A stretch of 11,584 bases of DNA from Thermococcales archaeon 44_46 (GCA_001507935.1 LGET01000034.1:1-11584); one strand, 5' to 3'; positions 1 to 6,462 are shown, numbered from the stretch's first letter. A program made the numbers and translations. Notes: generated from the sequence alone by a model not told the origin.

Positions 1-9
1 TCTCGCTCC

Positions 10-23
10 AAAAGTTTATTAAG
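10..23 (+). promoter_or_regulatory. Putative BRE/TATA box of the lipoyl-E2-AcoX operon
   Basis: The run AAAAGTTTATTAAG reads as a purine-rich BRE followed by an archaeal TATA-like element. Transcription would begin about 25 bases downstream, near 40-45, leaving a leader of about ten bases that still carries a GGTGAT ribosome binding site at 45-50. This is a by-eye match to the general archaeal consensus; the window edge cuts off anything further upstream. Confidence 0.4.
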
Positions 24-53
24 ATCAAATGAAAATAACAGTATGGTGATATT

Positions 54-302
54 ATGTCAAGAATAAATGTCATTATGCCAAAATTAGGTATGACAATGAA
101 AAAGGGCACTATCGTAGAGTGGAAAAAAAATGTTGGAGAGATGGTGGAGAAAGATGAAGTAATTGCTATAGTCGAGTCCGAGAAACTAACTGGAGAGGTC
201 AAAGCTCCAGCATCAGGAGTTCTAGTGGAGAAACTCCACGATGTTGGAGATGAGGTCCCCGTAGGGGAGCCAATAGCAATAATAGAAACCGAGGGGAGCT
301 AA
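54..302 (+). CDS. Free-standing lipoyl-domain protein (lipoyl carrier 1)
   Basis: This 82-residue protein is one biotinyl/lipoyl-attachment domain and nothing else. Swinging-arm Lys44 lies in ESEKLTGEV, followed by the KAPASG turn typical of E2 lipoyl domains. A biotin carrier would be expected to show Met-Lys-Met, so lipoate is the likely cofactor. The domain would carry the acyl group from E1 to E2 in a 2-oxoacid or acetoin dehydrogenase complex in the cytoplasm. It is normally the N-terminal part of E2; here it ends two bases before the gene for the rest of E2 (peripheral-binding plus catalytic domains), so the E2 is split. The ATG is supported by GGTGAT at 45-50. A glycine-cleavage H protein is unlikely: that family is about 125 residues and has a different sequence around the lysine. 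Confidence 0.9.
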   Translation: MSRINVIMPKLGMTMKKGTIVEWKKNVGEMVEKDEVIAIVESEKLTGEVKAPASGVLVEKLHDVGDEVPVGEPIAIIETEGS

Positions 303-303
303 A

Positions 304-1122
304 TTGGTGAGTGAAGAGATAAGAACGATAGCCGAGCAATACGACATCGATCTTTCAAAAATAAAAGGCTCTGGTCCCAATGGCGAAGTTACGCTTGAAG
401 ACCTCGAAAAATATATACGAGAACACTTCTTTCCAAAGGTGAGAGAAGAGAGAAAAGTGTTTGGGATCAGGAAAGTTATAGCAGAGAGGCTTTCAAAGAG
501 CTACAGGGAAGCCGTGCACGTAACCCTTAATATGGAAACAAAGATGGATCGCCTTATTAAGATGAGAAAGGAACTCGCCGAGAAACTTGGAGAAAAGCCC
601 TCTTATACAGTTCTCATGTTAAAATGCATTGCAAAAGCCATAAGGGATTTCATAGAGATCAATGCGTCAATGGAAGAGGAAAAGATAACGATTTACGATA
701 ACATAAACATAAACGTAGCCGTGGACAGCCCAATAGGGCTCATAACCCCTGTAGTGCGAGATGTTGACAAAAAATCCCTTGAGGAGCTTTTAAAGGATTA
801 TGCAGATATAGTCGAGAGAGCAAAAAGAGGCACACTTAAAGAAAAGGACTTTGTAGGAGGAACGGTTACCGTCACGAATCTCGGAATGTTCGGAGTTGAT
901 TCGTTTACACCAATAATTAACCCGCCCCAGATCGCAATTTTAGGTTTGAACAGAATACTCCAAAAGCCGATAGTGGAAAATGGGGAGATAAAAATTGCCA
1001 GCGTGATGACGCTTTCTTTGACATTTGACCACAGAGCAATAGATGGTGCTCCAGCTGCGAGGTTCTTGGAGAGAGTTAAATATTACCTAGAGCATCCGGA
1101 GGAGGTCTTTGAAAGTGAGTGA
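304..1122 (+). CDS. 2-oxoacid/acetoin dehydrogenase E2 acyltransferase without a lipoyl domain
   Basis: This protein would transfer the acyl group from a lipoyl arm to CoA and form the core of the complex. Residues about 4-38 are a peripheral-subunit-binding domain (IAEQYDIDLSKIKGSGPNGE, then TLEDLEKYI), which in this family docks E1 or E3. A short charged linker of about ten residues replaces the usual long Ala/Pro linker. From about residue 50 the catalytic 2-oxoacid dehydrogenase acyltransferase domain runs to the end, with active-site motif DHRAIDG (His243, Asp247) near the C-terminus. The lipoyl domain is absent and is encoded by the preceding gene, two bases away. The start is TTG at 304, seven bases after GAGGGG; GTG at 307 is an equally possible start. 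The 3' end carries the ribosome binding site of the next gene, so the two are translationally coupled. Confidence 0.93.
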   Translation: MVSEEIRTIAEQYDIDLSKIKGSGPNGEVTLEDLEKYIREHFFPKVREERKVFGIRKVIAERLSKSYREAVHVTLNMETKMDRLIKMRKELAEKLGEKPSYTVLMLKCIAKAIRDFIEINASMEEEKITIYDNININVAVDSPIGLITPVVRDVDKKSLEELLKDYADIVERAKRGTLKEKDFVGGTVTVTNLGMFGVDSFTPIINPPQIAILGLNRILQKPIVENGEIKIASVMTLSLTFDHRAIDGAPAARFLERVKYYLEHPEEVFESE

Positions 1123-1492
1123 ATGGAAAAGATATGTTATTGAGATAGGGATGGGAATAGACCAGCACGGCCAAGACCCTACTAAGGCTGCAATAAAGGC
1201 CATAAAGGATGCAATAACAAGGGTTTGTGCCGTTGGGCTCTTGGAGCTCTTTGAGCTTGACCTTAAAGAAGATGTGAAAGTAGAAGTTCTCATAGGGGTA
1301 CCATATTCTCAAAGAGTCGATATAGAGAAAATTAAAGAAGCAATTCCCCTTCCCTGCGAAAAAGTCGTTAAGAGTATTGAAGGCGGCTTAAAAGGGCCAG
1401 GAATAGCGATTAAGGAATTTGGAGACAAAACAAACGAAATATTGGTGGCAATAGCGTTTGTTACCATTTATGTAAGGAGAGGAAAAGGATGA
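1115..1492 (+). CDS. Lin0512-family conserved protein (GxGxDxHG motif)
   Basis: This 125-residue protein has the invariant motif GxGxDxHG near its N-terminus (GMGIDQHG, residues 12-19), the hallmark I associate with the Lin0512/TIGR02058 family of unknown function. No signal peptide or membrane segment is visible, so it is probably cytoplasmic. The Asp/His cluster could bind metal or be catalytic; that is speculation. GTG at 1115 is preferred because GGAGGT at 1101-1106 lies nine bases upstream; an in-frame TTG at 1109 is too close to that site. The gene overlaps the end of E2 by eight bases and its stop overlaps the next ATG as ATGA, so it is coupled between E2 and AcoX. That placement suggests a role in the dehydrogenase pathway or in handling its cofactor. 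Confidence 0.75.
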   Translation: MSEWKRYVIEIGMGIDQHGQDPTKAAIKAIKDAITRVCAVGLLELFELDLKEDVKVEVLIGVPYSQRVDIEKIKEAIPLPCEKVVKSIEGGLKGPGIAIKEFGDKTNEILVAIAFVTIYVRRGKG

Positions 1493-2469
1493 GAAAAGCG
1501 ACTGTAGGGATAATAGCAAATCCCGAATCTGGAAGGGATATAAGGCGTTTAATTGCCCATGCAAGCGTTTTTGACAATATGGAAAAAGTTAACATTGTAA
1601 AAAGACTTCTCCTAATAATGCAGGAGTTGGGAGTGGAAAAAGTTCTGGCAATGCCGGAAACCTTTGGGATAGTTCCCGCTGCCCTTCACGCGATAGGAGA
1701 ACATCTATCTATGGAAGTCGAGATGCTTCCAATGAAGGTTTTTGGGGATTGGAGAGATACCATAAGGGCAACAGAGCTCATGAAGGACAAAGTAAACGCC
1801 ATAATTGTCATCGGAGGGGATGGGACAAACAGACTTGTCGCAAAAGCCTCTGAAGAAATCCCTATAATGCCCATCTCCACAGGCACCAACAACGTCTTTC
1901 CATACATGATAGAGGCCACAATAGCCGGGGCTGCTGTTTCAGCAATAGCAACTGGCATTGTTAAACCTGATGAGGGGACTCGCAAAACAAAAAGGATTGA
2001 ACTTTATGAAGATGGCAAGCTCAAAGATATTGCTCTCGTAGATGCTGTTGCGACACTTCATTCCTTTAAAGGTTCCAAAGCAGTTTGGAAGCCAGAATAC
2101 CTGAGAGAGGTCGTGGCGAGCATATCTTCCCCATACAACATTGGGCTAAGCTCAATCCCTGGAATTTTGAAAGAGATAACTGAAAGAGATGACTTGGGAA
2201 TATATGTGGAGCTTGGAGAAGGAAAAAGCATAAAAGCGCCTATAGCTCCTGGAATCTTCAAAAGACTGGAAATTAAAGAAGTAAAAGTCCTAAACCTGAA
2301 CGAAGAAGTCGAGCTGAAAACATCTCCTTCACTTTTGGCTCTTGATGGAGAAAGAGAGACCGAAATGAAAGGGGAAATAACTGCAAAAATAACGCGGAAT
2401 GGACCGAGAGTTATTGACTATAGAAAGACGCTGAAAATAGCTGCTGAGAGAGGTTTCTTTGACGATTAG
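1489..2469 (+). CDS. acoX: AcoX-type ATP-NAD kinase-like protein
   Basis: The 326-residue protein has the diacylglycerol/NAD-kinase fold signatures: a GGDGTNR nucleotide loop at residues 109-115 and STGTNN at 130-135. The N-terminus (IANPESGRDIRRLIAHASVF, residues 9-28) matches the AcoX proteins of bacterial acetoin-catabolic operons as I recall them, rather than housekeeping NAD kinase. The biochemical reaction of AcoX is not settled; ATP-dependent phosphorylation of NAD or another small molecule is a family-based guess. It is the last gene of the plus-strand operon, starting in a 4-base ATGA overlap with the Lin0512 gene and linked by context to E2 and a lipoyl carrier. Its TAG overlaps the stop codon of the convergent lipoate ligase gene by four bases, leaving no intergenic terminator. 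Confidence 0.85.
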   Translation: MRKATVGIIANPESGRDIRRLIAHASVFDNMEKVNIVKRLLLIMQELGVEKVLAMPETFGIVPAALHAIGEHLSMEVEMLPMKVFGDWRDTIRATELMKDKVNAIIVIGGDGTNRLVAKASEEIPIMPISTGTNNVFPYMIEATIAGAAVSAIATGIVKPDEGTRKTKRIELYEDGKLKDIALVDAVATLHSFKGSKAVWKPEYLREVVASISSPYNIGLSSIPGILKEITERDDLGIYVELGEGKSIKAPIAPGIFKRLEIKEVKVLNLNEEVELKTSPSLLALDGERETEMKGEITAKITRNGPRVIDYRKTLKIAAERGFFDD

Positions 2470-3248
2470 CTGAGAATGTCTTTTACTTTTTTATTAAGTT
2501 CTCTTTCAGTGTCAACAAGACCTTTAAAGTTCCATTCATCTCTAGAATATTTCCCCTTATACAAAATATCGGCCACCTTTATCTCCTCTTTTAAGGGCTC
2601 TTCAAAGGTAGGGAAAGTGGATAAAACCCTGGAATAACCCCAGACCAGAGCATCGGCGACTTCTTCCATGGAGGCCTCTACAAATGCAGAGAGGTTTGCA
2701 ACCCGATATTTAACCGGATCAAAGTTGTGGGTCTTTGGAATTCTTAAAAGGAGATAGAGCTTTTGCAGGTTGGAGTTTACCAAAATCGAACCATGGAGAA
2801 AAAGAACTCCCCACCTCACAGCGGCAGCAGTTCCCGAGACTTTTCTTTCATTAATCACAACGTCATTGGTATTCTTTAAATAAGGAGTTATCCCAAGTTT
2901 CTTCAGCGCAAGAAGAGTGCCATTTAAGAGGACTTTATACATATAATCCACTGGATACCGCACATCTCTTTTAATTGCGAGAGAATAGTTCAAACATCCA
3001 TTGTCGTGATAAACTGTTCCTCCCCCTGTGAAGCGCCTCACTATTGAAAAGCCAAGTTTGCCGGCATTTCCTACATTAATATCCCCCTCCACTTTTCTAA
3101 AACGACCCAGAATTAGAGAATTTTCGTTTTTCCATATCCTAAGGGTGTCATCGACAAGATCAACACCCCTACTCCTTGCAAGACTTTCTTCAAAGGCGAT
3201 ATTAAGATAGGGATTTCGGTATTCATGAAATATAACTCTCAAAGGCAT
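2466..3248 (-). CDS. lplA: Lipoate-protein ligase A, large domain
   Basis: The 260-residue protein would activate lipoate with ATP and attach it to the lysine of lipoyl domains. Family motifs are in order: RRFTGGGTVYHD at residues 71-82 (family RRxSGGGxVxHD), NDVVINERKVSGTA at 128-141 with the expected adenylate-binding Lys136, LHGSILVN at 151-158, and a C-terminal KYSRDEWNFKG lid-type segment. It lacks the roughly 90-residue C-terminal accessory domain of bacterial LplA; in some archaea that domain is a separate subunit (LplB), and no such gene is seen here. An octanoyltransferase of the LipM type is an alternative, but the context of two lipoyl carriers favours ligase. No ribosome binding site precedes the ATG, and a TATA-like box about 29 bases upstream predicts a leaderless mRNA. 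Confidence 0.88.
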   Translation of the reverse strand: MPLRVIFHEYRNPYLNIAFEESLARSRGVDLVDDTLRIWKNENSLILGRFRKVEGDINVGNAGKLGFSIVRRFTGGGTVYHDNGCLNYSLAIKRDVRYPVDYMYKVLLNGTLLALKKLGITPYLKNTNDVVINERKVSGTAAAVRWGVLFLHGSILVNSNLQKLYLLLRIPKTHNFDPVKYRVANLSAFVEASMEEVADALVWGYSRVLSTFPTFEEPLKEEIKVADILYKGKYSRDEWNFKGLVDTERELNKKVKDILS

Positions 3249-3272
3249 GTAAAAATATAGAAACGAAAAAAT

Positions 3273-3287
3273 ACTTAAAAGTTTTGA
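3273..3287 (-). promoter_or_regulatory. Putative leaderless promoter of lplA
   Basis: On the minus strand the sequence TCAAAACTTTTAAGT resembles a BRE plus TATA box. Its centre is about 29 bases before the lplA ATG, the distance at which archaeal transcription starts, so the mRNA would begin at or next to the start codon. This agrees with the absence of a Shine-Dalgarno sequence. It lies in the 42-base gap after the lipoyl gene, so lplA may be read both from the E1 operon and from this promoter. Confidence 0.45.
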
Positions 3288-3290
3288 AAG

Positions 3291-3527
3291 CTACTCAGTT
3301 TCTATAACCGCTATTACCTGACCTTGCGATATTTCCTCGTTTTCAGGAACTAATATCTTAAGTTTTCCACTTGCTGGTGCCTTTACAGTAACGGTAACTT
3401 TCTCTATCATAACTTCAGCTATCTCCTCGCCTTCCTTTACTACATCGCCATCGTTTTTGTACCACTGGTTTATTACACCCTTTTTATCATCTTTACTAAC
3501 TACTGGCACTTTTACCTCGACTTCCAT
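3291..3527 (-). CDS. Free-standing lipoyl-domain protein (lipoyl carrier 2)
   Basis: This second single-domain lipoyl carrier has 78 residues from the chosen start. The modified lysine is Lys43 in VMIEKVTVTVKAPASG; the sequence KGVINQWYKNDGDVVKEGEE before it is typical of the first half of a lipoyl domain. It differs clearly from carrier 1 (IEKV versus SEKL at the attachment site), so the two are paralogues, not a recent duplication. The ATG is chosen because GGAGG lies eight bases upstream at 3536-3540; a GTG at 3542 would add five residues but has no ribosome binding site. The gene follows E1 beta by 22 bases in the E1 operon, so it is a likely acceptor of the acyl group from this E1. Confidence 0.9.
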   Translation of the reverse strand: MEVEVKVPVVSKDDKKGVINQWYKNDGDVVKEGEEIAEVMIEKVTVTVKAPASGKLKILVPENEEISQGQVIAVIETE

Positions 3528-3549
3528 TCTCTCTTCCTCCACTGCTGGG

Positions 3550-4548
3550 TCACATTATGCTCTTTACGGCATTGATTACCTTCTCTTTATCCGGAAGGAC
3601 GTACTTCTCAAGAACTCTACTGTAGGGAACGGGAACATCAGGATAGGCAACCCTTACTGGAGGTGCTTCCAAGGATATTCCGTTCTCAACAACCGTAGCA
3701 ATGACCTCTCCACTCATCCCATAGCTTCTGTAATCCTCATCTACTACAACTAAACGTCCAGTCTTCTTTACAGAGTTCAAAAGGGTCTTTTTGTCCAATG
3801 GAACCAGACTTCTTAAGTCGATTACCTCCGCACTTATGCCTTCTTTTTCAAGCTCTTCCGCAGCCCACGCGGCCTCGTGTACAGTCTTAGCAACCCCTAC
3901 GATTGTAACATCGCTTCCCTTTCTCACGACTTTCGCTTCTCCAATAGGTACTGTGTAGGGCTCTTCTGGAACCTCAACCGTTGCTTCCGGCGGTGAAGGC
4001 ATCCATCCAAGTCCCATGAGTCCTTTGTGGAAAAAGTACATTACCGGATTGTCGTCTCTAATTGCCGAGATCATCAAGCCTTTCGCGTCATATGAGTTTG
4101 AGGGAATTACTATCTTCAAACCCGGAACGTGTGCAAAGAGCCCATAGAGGCATTGAGAGTGCTGAGCAGCATCGCTGTATCCTCCGCCCATAGCTGTCAT
4201 TATCACTACTGGCATTTTCACCTGTCCTCCAGACATGTAGTGAGCTTTGGCTATATGGTTGTAAATCTGATCCATTGCAACACCAAAGAAGTCCACGAAC
4301 ATAAGTTCGACTATTGGTCTCATACCCTTTGATGCTGCTCCTAGTGCAGCCCCAATGAATGCAGATTCACTTATCGGAGTGTCTCTAATTCTTTCAGGTC
4401 CAAATTTCTCTAAGAGCCCTGTTGTTGCGCCAAAGATTCCGCCATATGCTCCGATATCTTCTCCCATAACAAAAACATTTTCATCTTTTTCCATTTCTTG
4501 AGCTATTGCCTCTGCAATGGCTTTATACATAGGTAGCTTTCTTGCCAT
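3550..4548 (-). CDS. 2-oxoacid/acetoin dehydrogenase E1 component, beta subunit
   Basis: This 332-residue protein is the beta subunit of the thiamine-diphosphate-dependent E1 heterotetramer. The N-terminal half is a transketolase pyrimidine-binding domain: MGEDIGAYGG holds the Glu (Glu30) expected to activate thiamine, and the SDAAQHSQ segment includes His130. The C-terminal half, from about residue 200, is the transketolase C-terminal domain. With E1 alpha it would decarboxylate a 2-oxoacid, or cleave acetoin, and reductively acylate a lipoyl arm. The ATG at 4548 sits seven bases after GGAGGT and one base after the E1 alpha stop; an in-frame TTG at 4566 lies inside the E1 alpha gene and is not favoured. 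Length and motifs are normal for the family. Confidence 0.95.
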   Translation of the reverse strand: MARKLPMYKAIAEAIAQEMEKDENVFVMGEDIGAYGGIFGATTGLLEKFGPERIRDTPISESAFIGAALGAASKGMRPIVELMFVDFFGVAMDQIYNHIAKAHYMSGGQVKMPVVIMTAMGGGYSDAAQHSQCLYGLFAHVPGLKIVIPSNSYDAKGLMISAIRDDNPVMYFFHKGLMGLGWMPSPPEATVEVPEEPYTVPIGEAKVVRKGSDVTIVGVAKTVHEAAWAAEELEKEGISAEVIDLRSLVPLDKKTLLNSVKKTGRLVVVDEDYRSYGMSGEVIATVVENGISLEAPPVRVAYPDVPVPYSRVLEKYVLPDKEKVINAVKSIM

Positions 4549-4549
4549 T

Positions 4550-5557
4550 TCACTCACCTCCTGCAAAAACTCCCTTTAGTGCTTCTTCAGGTTCTGGATA
4601 CGGGCTGTTTACTGCGAAGTCAATGGCTTCTTGGACTTCTCTGATGTTCTCTTCCTTGATTTTGTTGAGCTCATCCTCTGTGACAATTCCTTTTTCTAGA
4701 AGAAGCTTCTCGAAGTTCATGAGTGGATCCTTTTGCCTGGCAAGTTCTAAGTCCTCTTTAGGCCTGTAATGTTGTGGATCTCCTTCAAAGTGACCCCTGA
4801 GCCTATAAACTTTTATCTCAATCAAACTTGGCCCTTCTCCTCTTCTTGCCCTCTCAACAGCTTCTTTTGCCACTTCATAAACAGCTACGACGTCAGTACC
4901 ATCCACGCTAACTCCCGGAATACCATAAGCTGCAGCTCTCTCACTATTCTTTGAAACGGCAGTAGATTTTTCTTTGGGGACAGATATAGCCCAGCTGTTA
5001 TCTTCTATTACAAATATCACTGGCAATTTCCAGATTGCAGCCATGTTTAGTGCCTCATGAAAAGTTCCCTGGTTAGCAGCACCGTCTCCACCAACGGCAA
5101 CCGCGACATAGTCTTCTCCCTTCAGTTTTGCTGCTATTCCCACACCAACGGCTTGTGGGAAGCTTGCTCCTACAATTCCACTGCAGCTGAAGTTAACATT
5201 TGCATCAAAAAGGTGCATATGGCCTCCTTTACCCCTTGATAGACCTGTAGCTTTTCCAAAAATCTCAGCAGTCATTTTCTTCAAATCAACTCCCTTAGCA
5301 ATCGCAAAGTGATGAGCCCTGTGTGTGCCTATTAAGGCATCTTCAGGTTTTAGGTGCATACAAACTCCAACTGCTGCAGATTCCTGGCCGGAAGATAAAT
5401 GAAGCTCCCCGGGAATTGGGCCTGCAGATATGTCAAACCTTGGGGTTTTCCCCTTGTAGTACCACTCTGCAAGTGTTTCCTCGTAAGTTCGTATCTTGTG
5501 CATAGTTTTGTATATCTCAAGCAGGGTTTCTTTAGGGATTTCCTCCACCTTTTCCAT
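4550..5557 (-). CDS. 2-oxoacid/acetoin dehydrogenase E1 component, alpha subunit
   Basis: The 335-residue protein carries the thiamine diphosphate and Mg binding motif: GGDG at residues 156-159 through EDN at 185-187. Other E1 alpha landmarks are GTHRAHHFAIAKG (77-89) and RGKGGHMHL (108-116). The segment YRLRGHFEGDPQHYRPKEDL (251-270) has GHFEGD, which I associate with acetoin dehydrogenase AcoA rather than the GHSxxD of pyruvate E1; together with AcoX across the locus this suggests acetoin or a related substrate, without proof. The ATG at 5557 is supported by GAGGTG six bases upstream. In-frame starts upstream, including an ATG at 5578, lack a ribosome binding site. It is the first gene of the E1 alpha-E1 beta-lipoyl operon. 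Confidence 0.94.
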   Translation of the reverse strand: MEKVEEIPKETLLEIYKTMHKIRTYEETLAEWYYKGKTPRFDISAGPIPGELHLSSGQESAAVGVCMHLKPEDALIGTHRAHHFAIAKGVDLKKMTAEIFGKATGLSRGKGGHMHLFDANVNFSCSGIVGASFPQAVGVGIAAKLKGEDYVAVAVGGDGAANQGTFHEALNMAAIWKLPVIFVIEDNSWAISVPKEKSTAVSKNSERAAAYGIPGVSVDGTDVVAVYEVAKEAVERARRGEGPSLIEIKVYRLRGHFEGDPQHYRPKEDLELARQKDPLMNFEKLLLEKGIVTEDELNKIKEENIREVQEAIDFAVNSPYPEPEEALKGVFAGGE

Positions 5558-5582
5558 ATCACACACCTCTTCCTTCATCAAC

Positions 5583-5606
5583 CCAAAAATAAAAAACAAA
5601 TCATTT
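5583..5606 (-). terminator. Possible oligo-T terminator or T-rich leader upstream of E1 alpha
   Basis: On the minus strand this stretch reads TGATTTG, then six Ts, A, five Ts and GGG. Runs of Ts act as intrinsic terminators in Thermococcales. It lies 70-90 bases after the stop of the M23-like gene and would end that upstream operon's transcripts, but it could equally be part of the E1 alpha leader. The call is weak. Confidence 0.3.
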
Positions 5607-5623
5607 TTGTAGATTTTCACTTG

Positions 5624-5657
5624 GTGAATATATAGTTTATGGTAGAATATATTTTAC
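5624..5657 (-). promoter_or_regulatory. AT-rich promoter region of the E1 operon with an inverted repeat
   Basis: On the minus strand two TATA-like elements occur: CATAAACTATATATTC (5626-5641) and AAAATATATTC just upstream. The second lies inside a 16-bp inverted repeat at 5642-5657 (GTAGAATA/TATTTTAC, seven of eight positions symmetric). Transcription from the nearer box would start near 5604, giving a leader of about 47 bases. The repeat is placed over or next to the BRE, where an archaeal regulator could act. Which TATA is used cannot be decided by eye. Confidence 0.35.
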
Positions 5658-5673
5658 AAATATCAAAAATTTT

Positions 5674-6462
5674 TTAGATTATCCCAAGTTCCACAGTCTC
5701 TTCAACCTCAAAATCTCCACCAATAAGCTTAATCCTTCCCTCATTGCAGTAAACCCCAACTCCCCTAACCTTATTCCCGTTTGCAAGGACTTCAAAGTTT
5801 GCTTTAAAGATCCCGACGCCATTTTCAAGAATTTTCTCAGCGCTTATAGCCTTCCCAAACAGCATTGCCTTGTTTCCATTGAAAATCGCTCCGTAACGAT
5901 AATGGGGCAATCCACCTTCAATGCTTCCAAAAGGCGTTATGCCTTTCCCTCTAGTTTTCAGAGGCTTAAGCCAATAGTAGTGGGCGGTTTTTTCGACGAC
6001 TTTGAATTCCCTTCCCTCAACAACGGGAACTAAAGGTCTAACTTTGGGAAATATCGTTAATCCTCCCCTCGCCCTGTATCTGTCTTCACACTTTCTAAGC
6101 TCAAAATGGGCATGCTTATCACTCCAAGGAGAGAAAAAGCCCGAAAGCCTCAGTTCTCCAATTTCATCCCCTAGAGAAACCCTTTCACCAACCTCAAGTT
6201 CAGGCTCCACATGAAGAACCTTCAAGCAAAAATCCGCAACTCCAAAGATGAGAAGATAGTCGTCTCTAACAGGAATATATCGGGGAGTTTTTATCTTTTT
6301 CACCTCAACCAGCTTTCCTTCTTCAAATGGGAAAAGAACCTTATCTTCAAAGTACACATCAACCGCAGTCCCAAGCTTATGGCCAATGTACGGGGTATCA
6401 AAGAAGGAATACCTAACATCTGGGATTTCTAACCAGAGATCCCCTACTCGGGCTATTCTCAT
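5674..6462 (-). CDS. M23/LytM-like (duplicated hybrid motif) protein, intracellular
   Basis: The 262-residue protein has an N-terminal M23/LytM-like beta domain: GHKLGTAVDVYF (residues 27-38), VLHVEPELEVGERVSLGDEI (82-101) and KHAHFEL (116-122), the last matching the family HLHFEI motif. His84, His117 and His119 occupy the expected order. The usual HxxxD metal pair is not exact: His28 and Asp35 are seven apart, and Gly31 stands where His is expected. The C-terminal 130 residues are of unknown type. There is no signal peptide and these archaea lack murein, so peptidoglycan cleavage is unlikely; another hydrolase role, or a binding role, is possible. The ATG directly abuts the stop of the radical SAM gene with GAGGTG six bases upstream, so the two genes are coupled. 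Confidence 0.65.
   Translation of the reverse strand: MRIARVGDLWLEIPDVRYSFFDTPYIGHKLGTAVDVYFEDKVLFPFEEGKLVEVKKIKTPRYIPVRDDYLLIFGVADFCLKVLHVEPELEVGERVSLGDEIGELRLSGFFSPWSDKHAHFELRKCEDRYRARGGLTIFPKVRPLVPVVEGREFKVVEKTAHYYWLKPLKTRGKGITPFGSIEGGLPHYRYGAIFNGNKAMLFGKAISAEKILENGVGIFKANFEVLANGNKVRGVGVYCNEGRIKLIGGDFEVEETVELGII

Noticed and set aside
54..302. Biotin carrier or glycine-cleavage H protein instead of lipoyl carrier 1
   Set aside because: There is no Met-Lys-Met at the attachment lysine, the protein is much shorter than H protein, and the adjacent gene encodes an E2 lacking exactly this domain.
1076..1312. Open frames on the minus strand across the E2/Lin0512 junction
   Set aside because: They are antisense shadows of two genes with clear family motifs, with no ribosome binding site or recognisable domain.
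5540..5680. C/D box small RNA upstream of E1 alpha
   Set aside because: A TTGATGA near box C consensus occurs on the minus strand, but the first base is wrong and no CTGA box D lies at a suitable distance.
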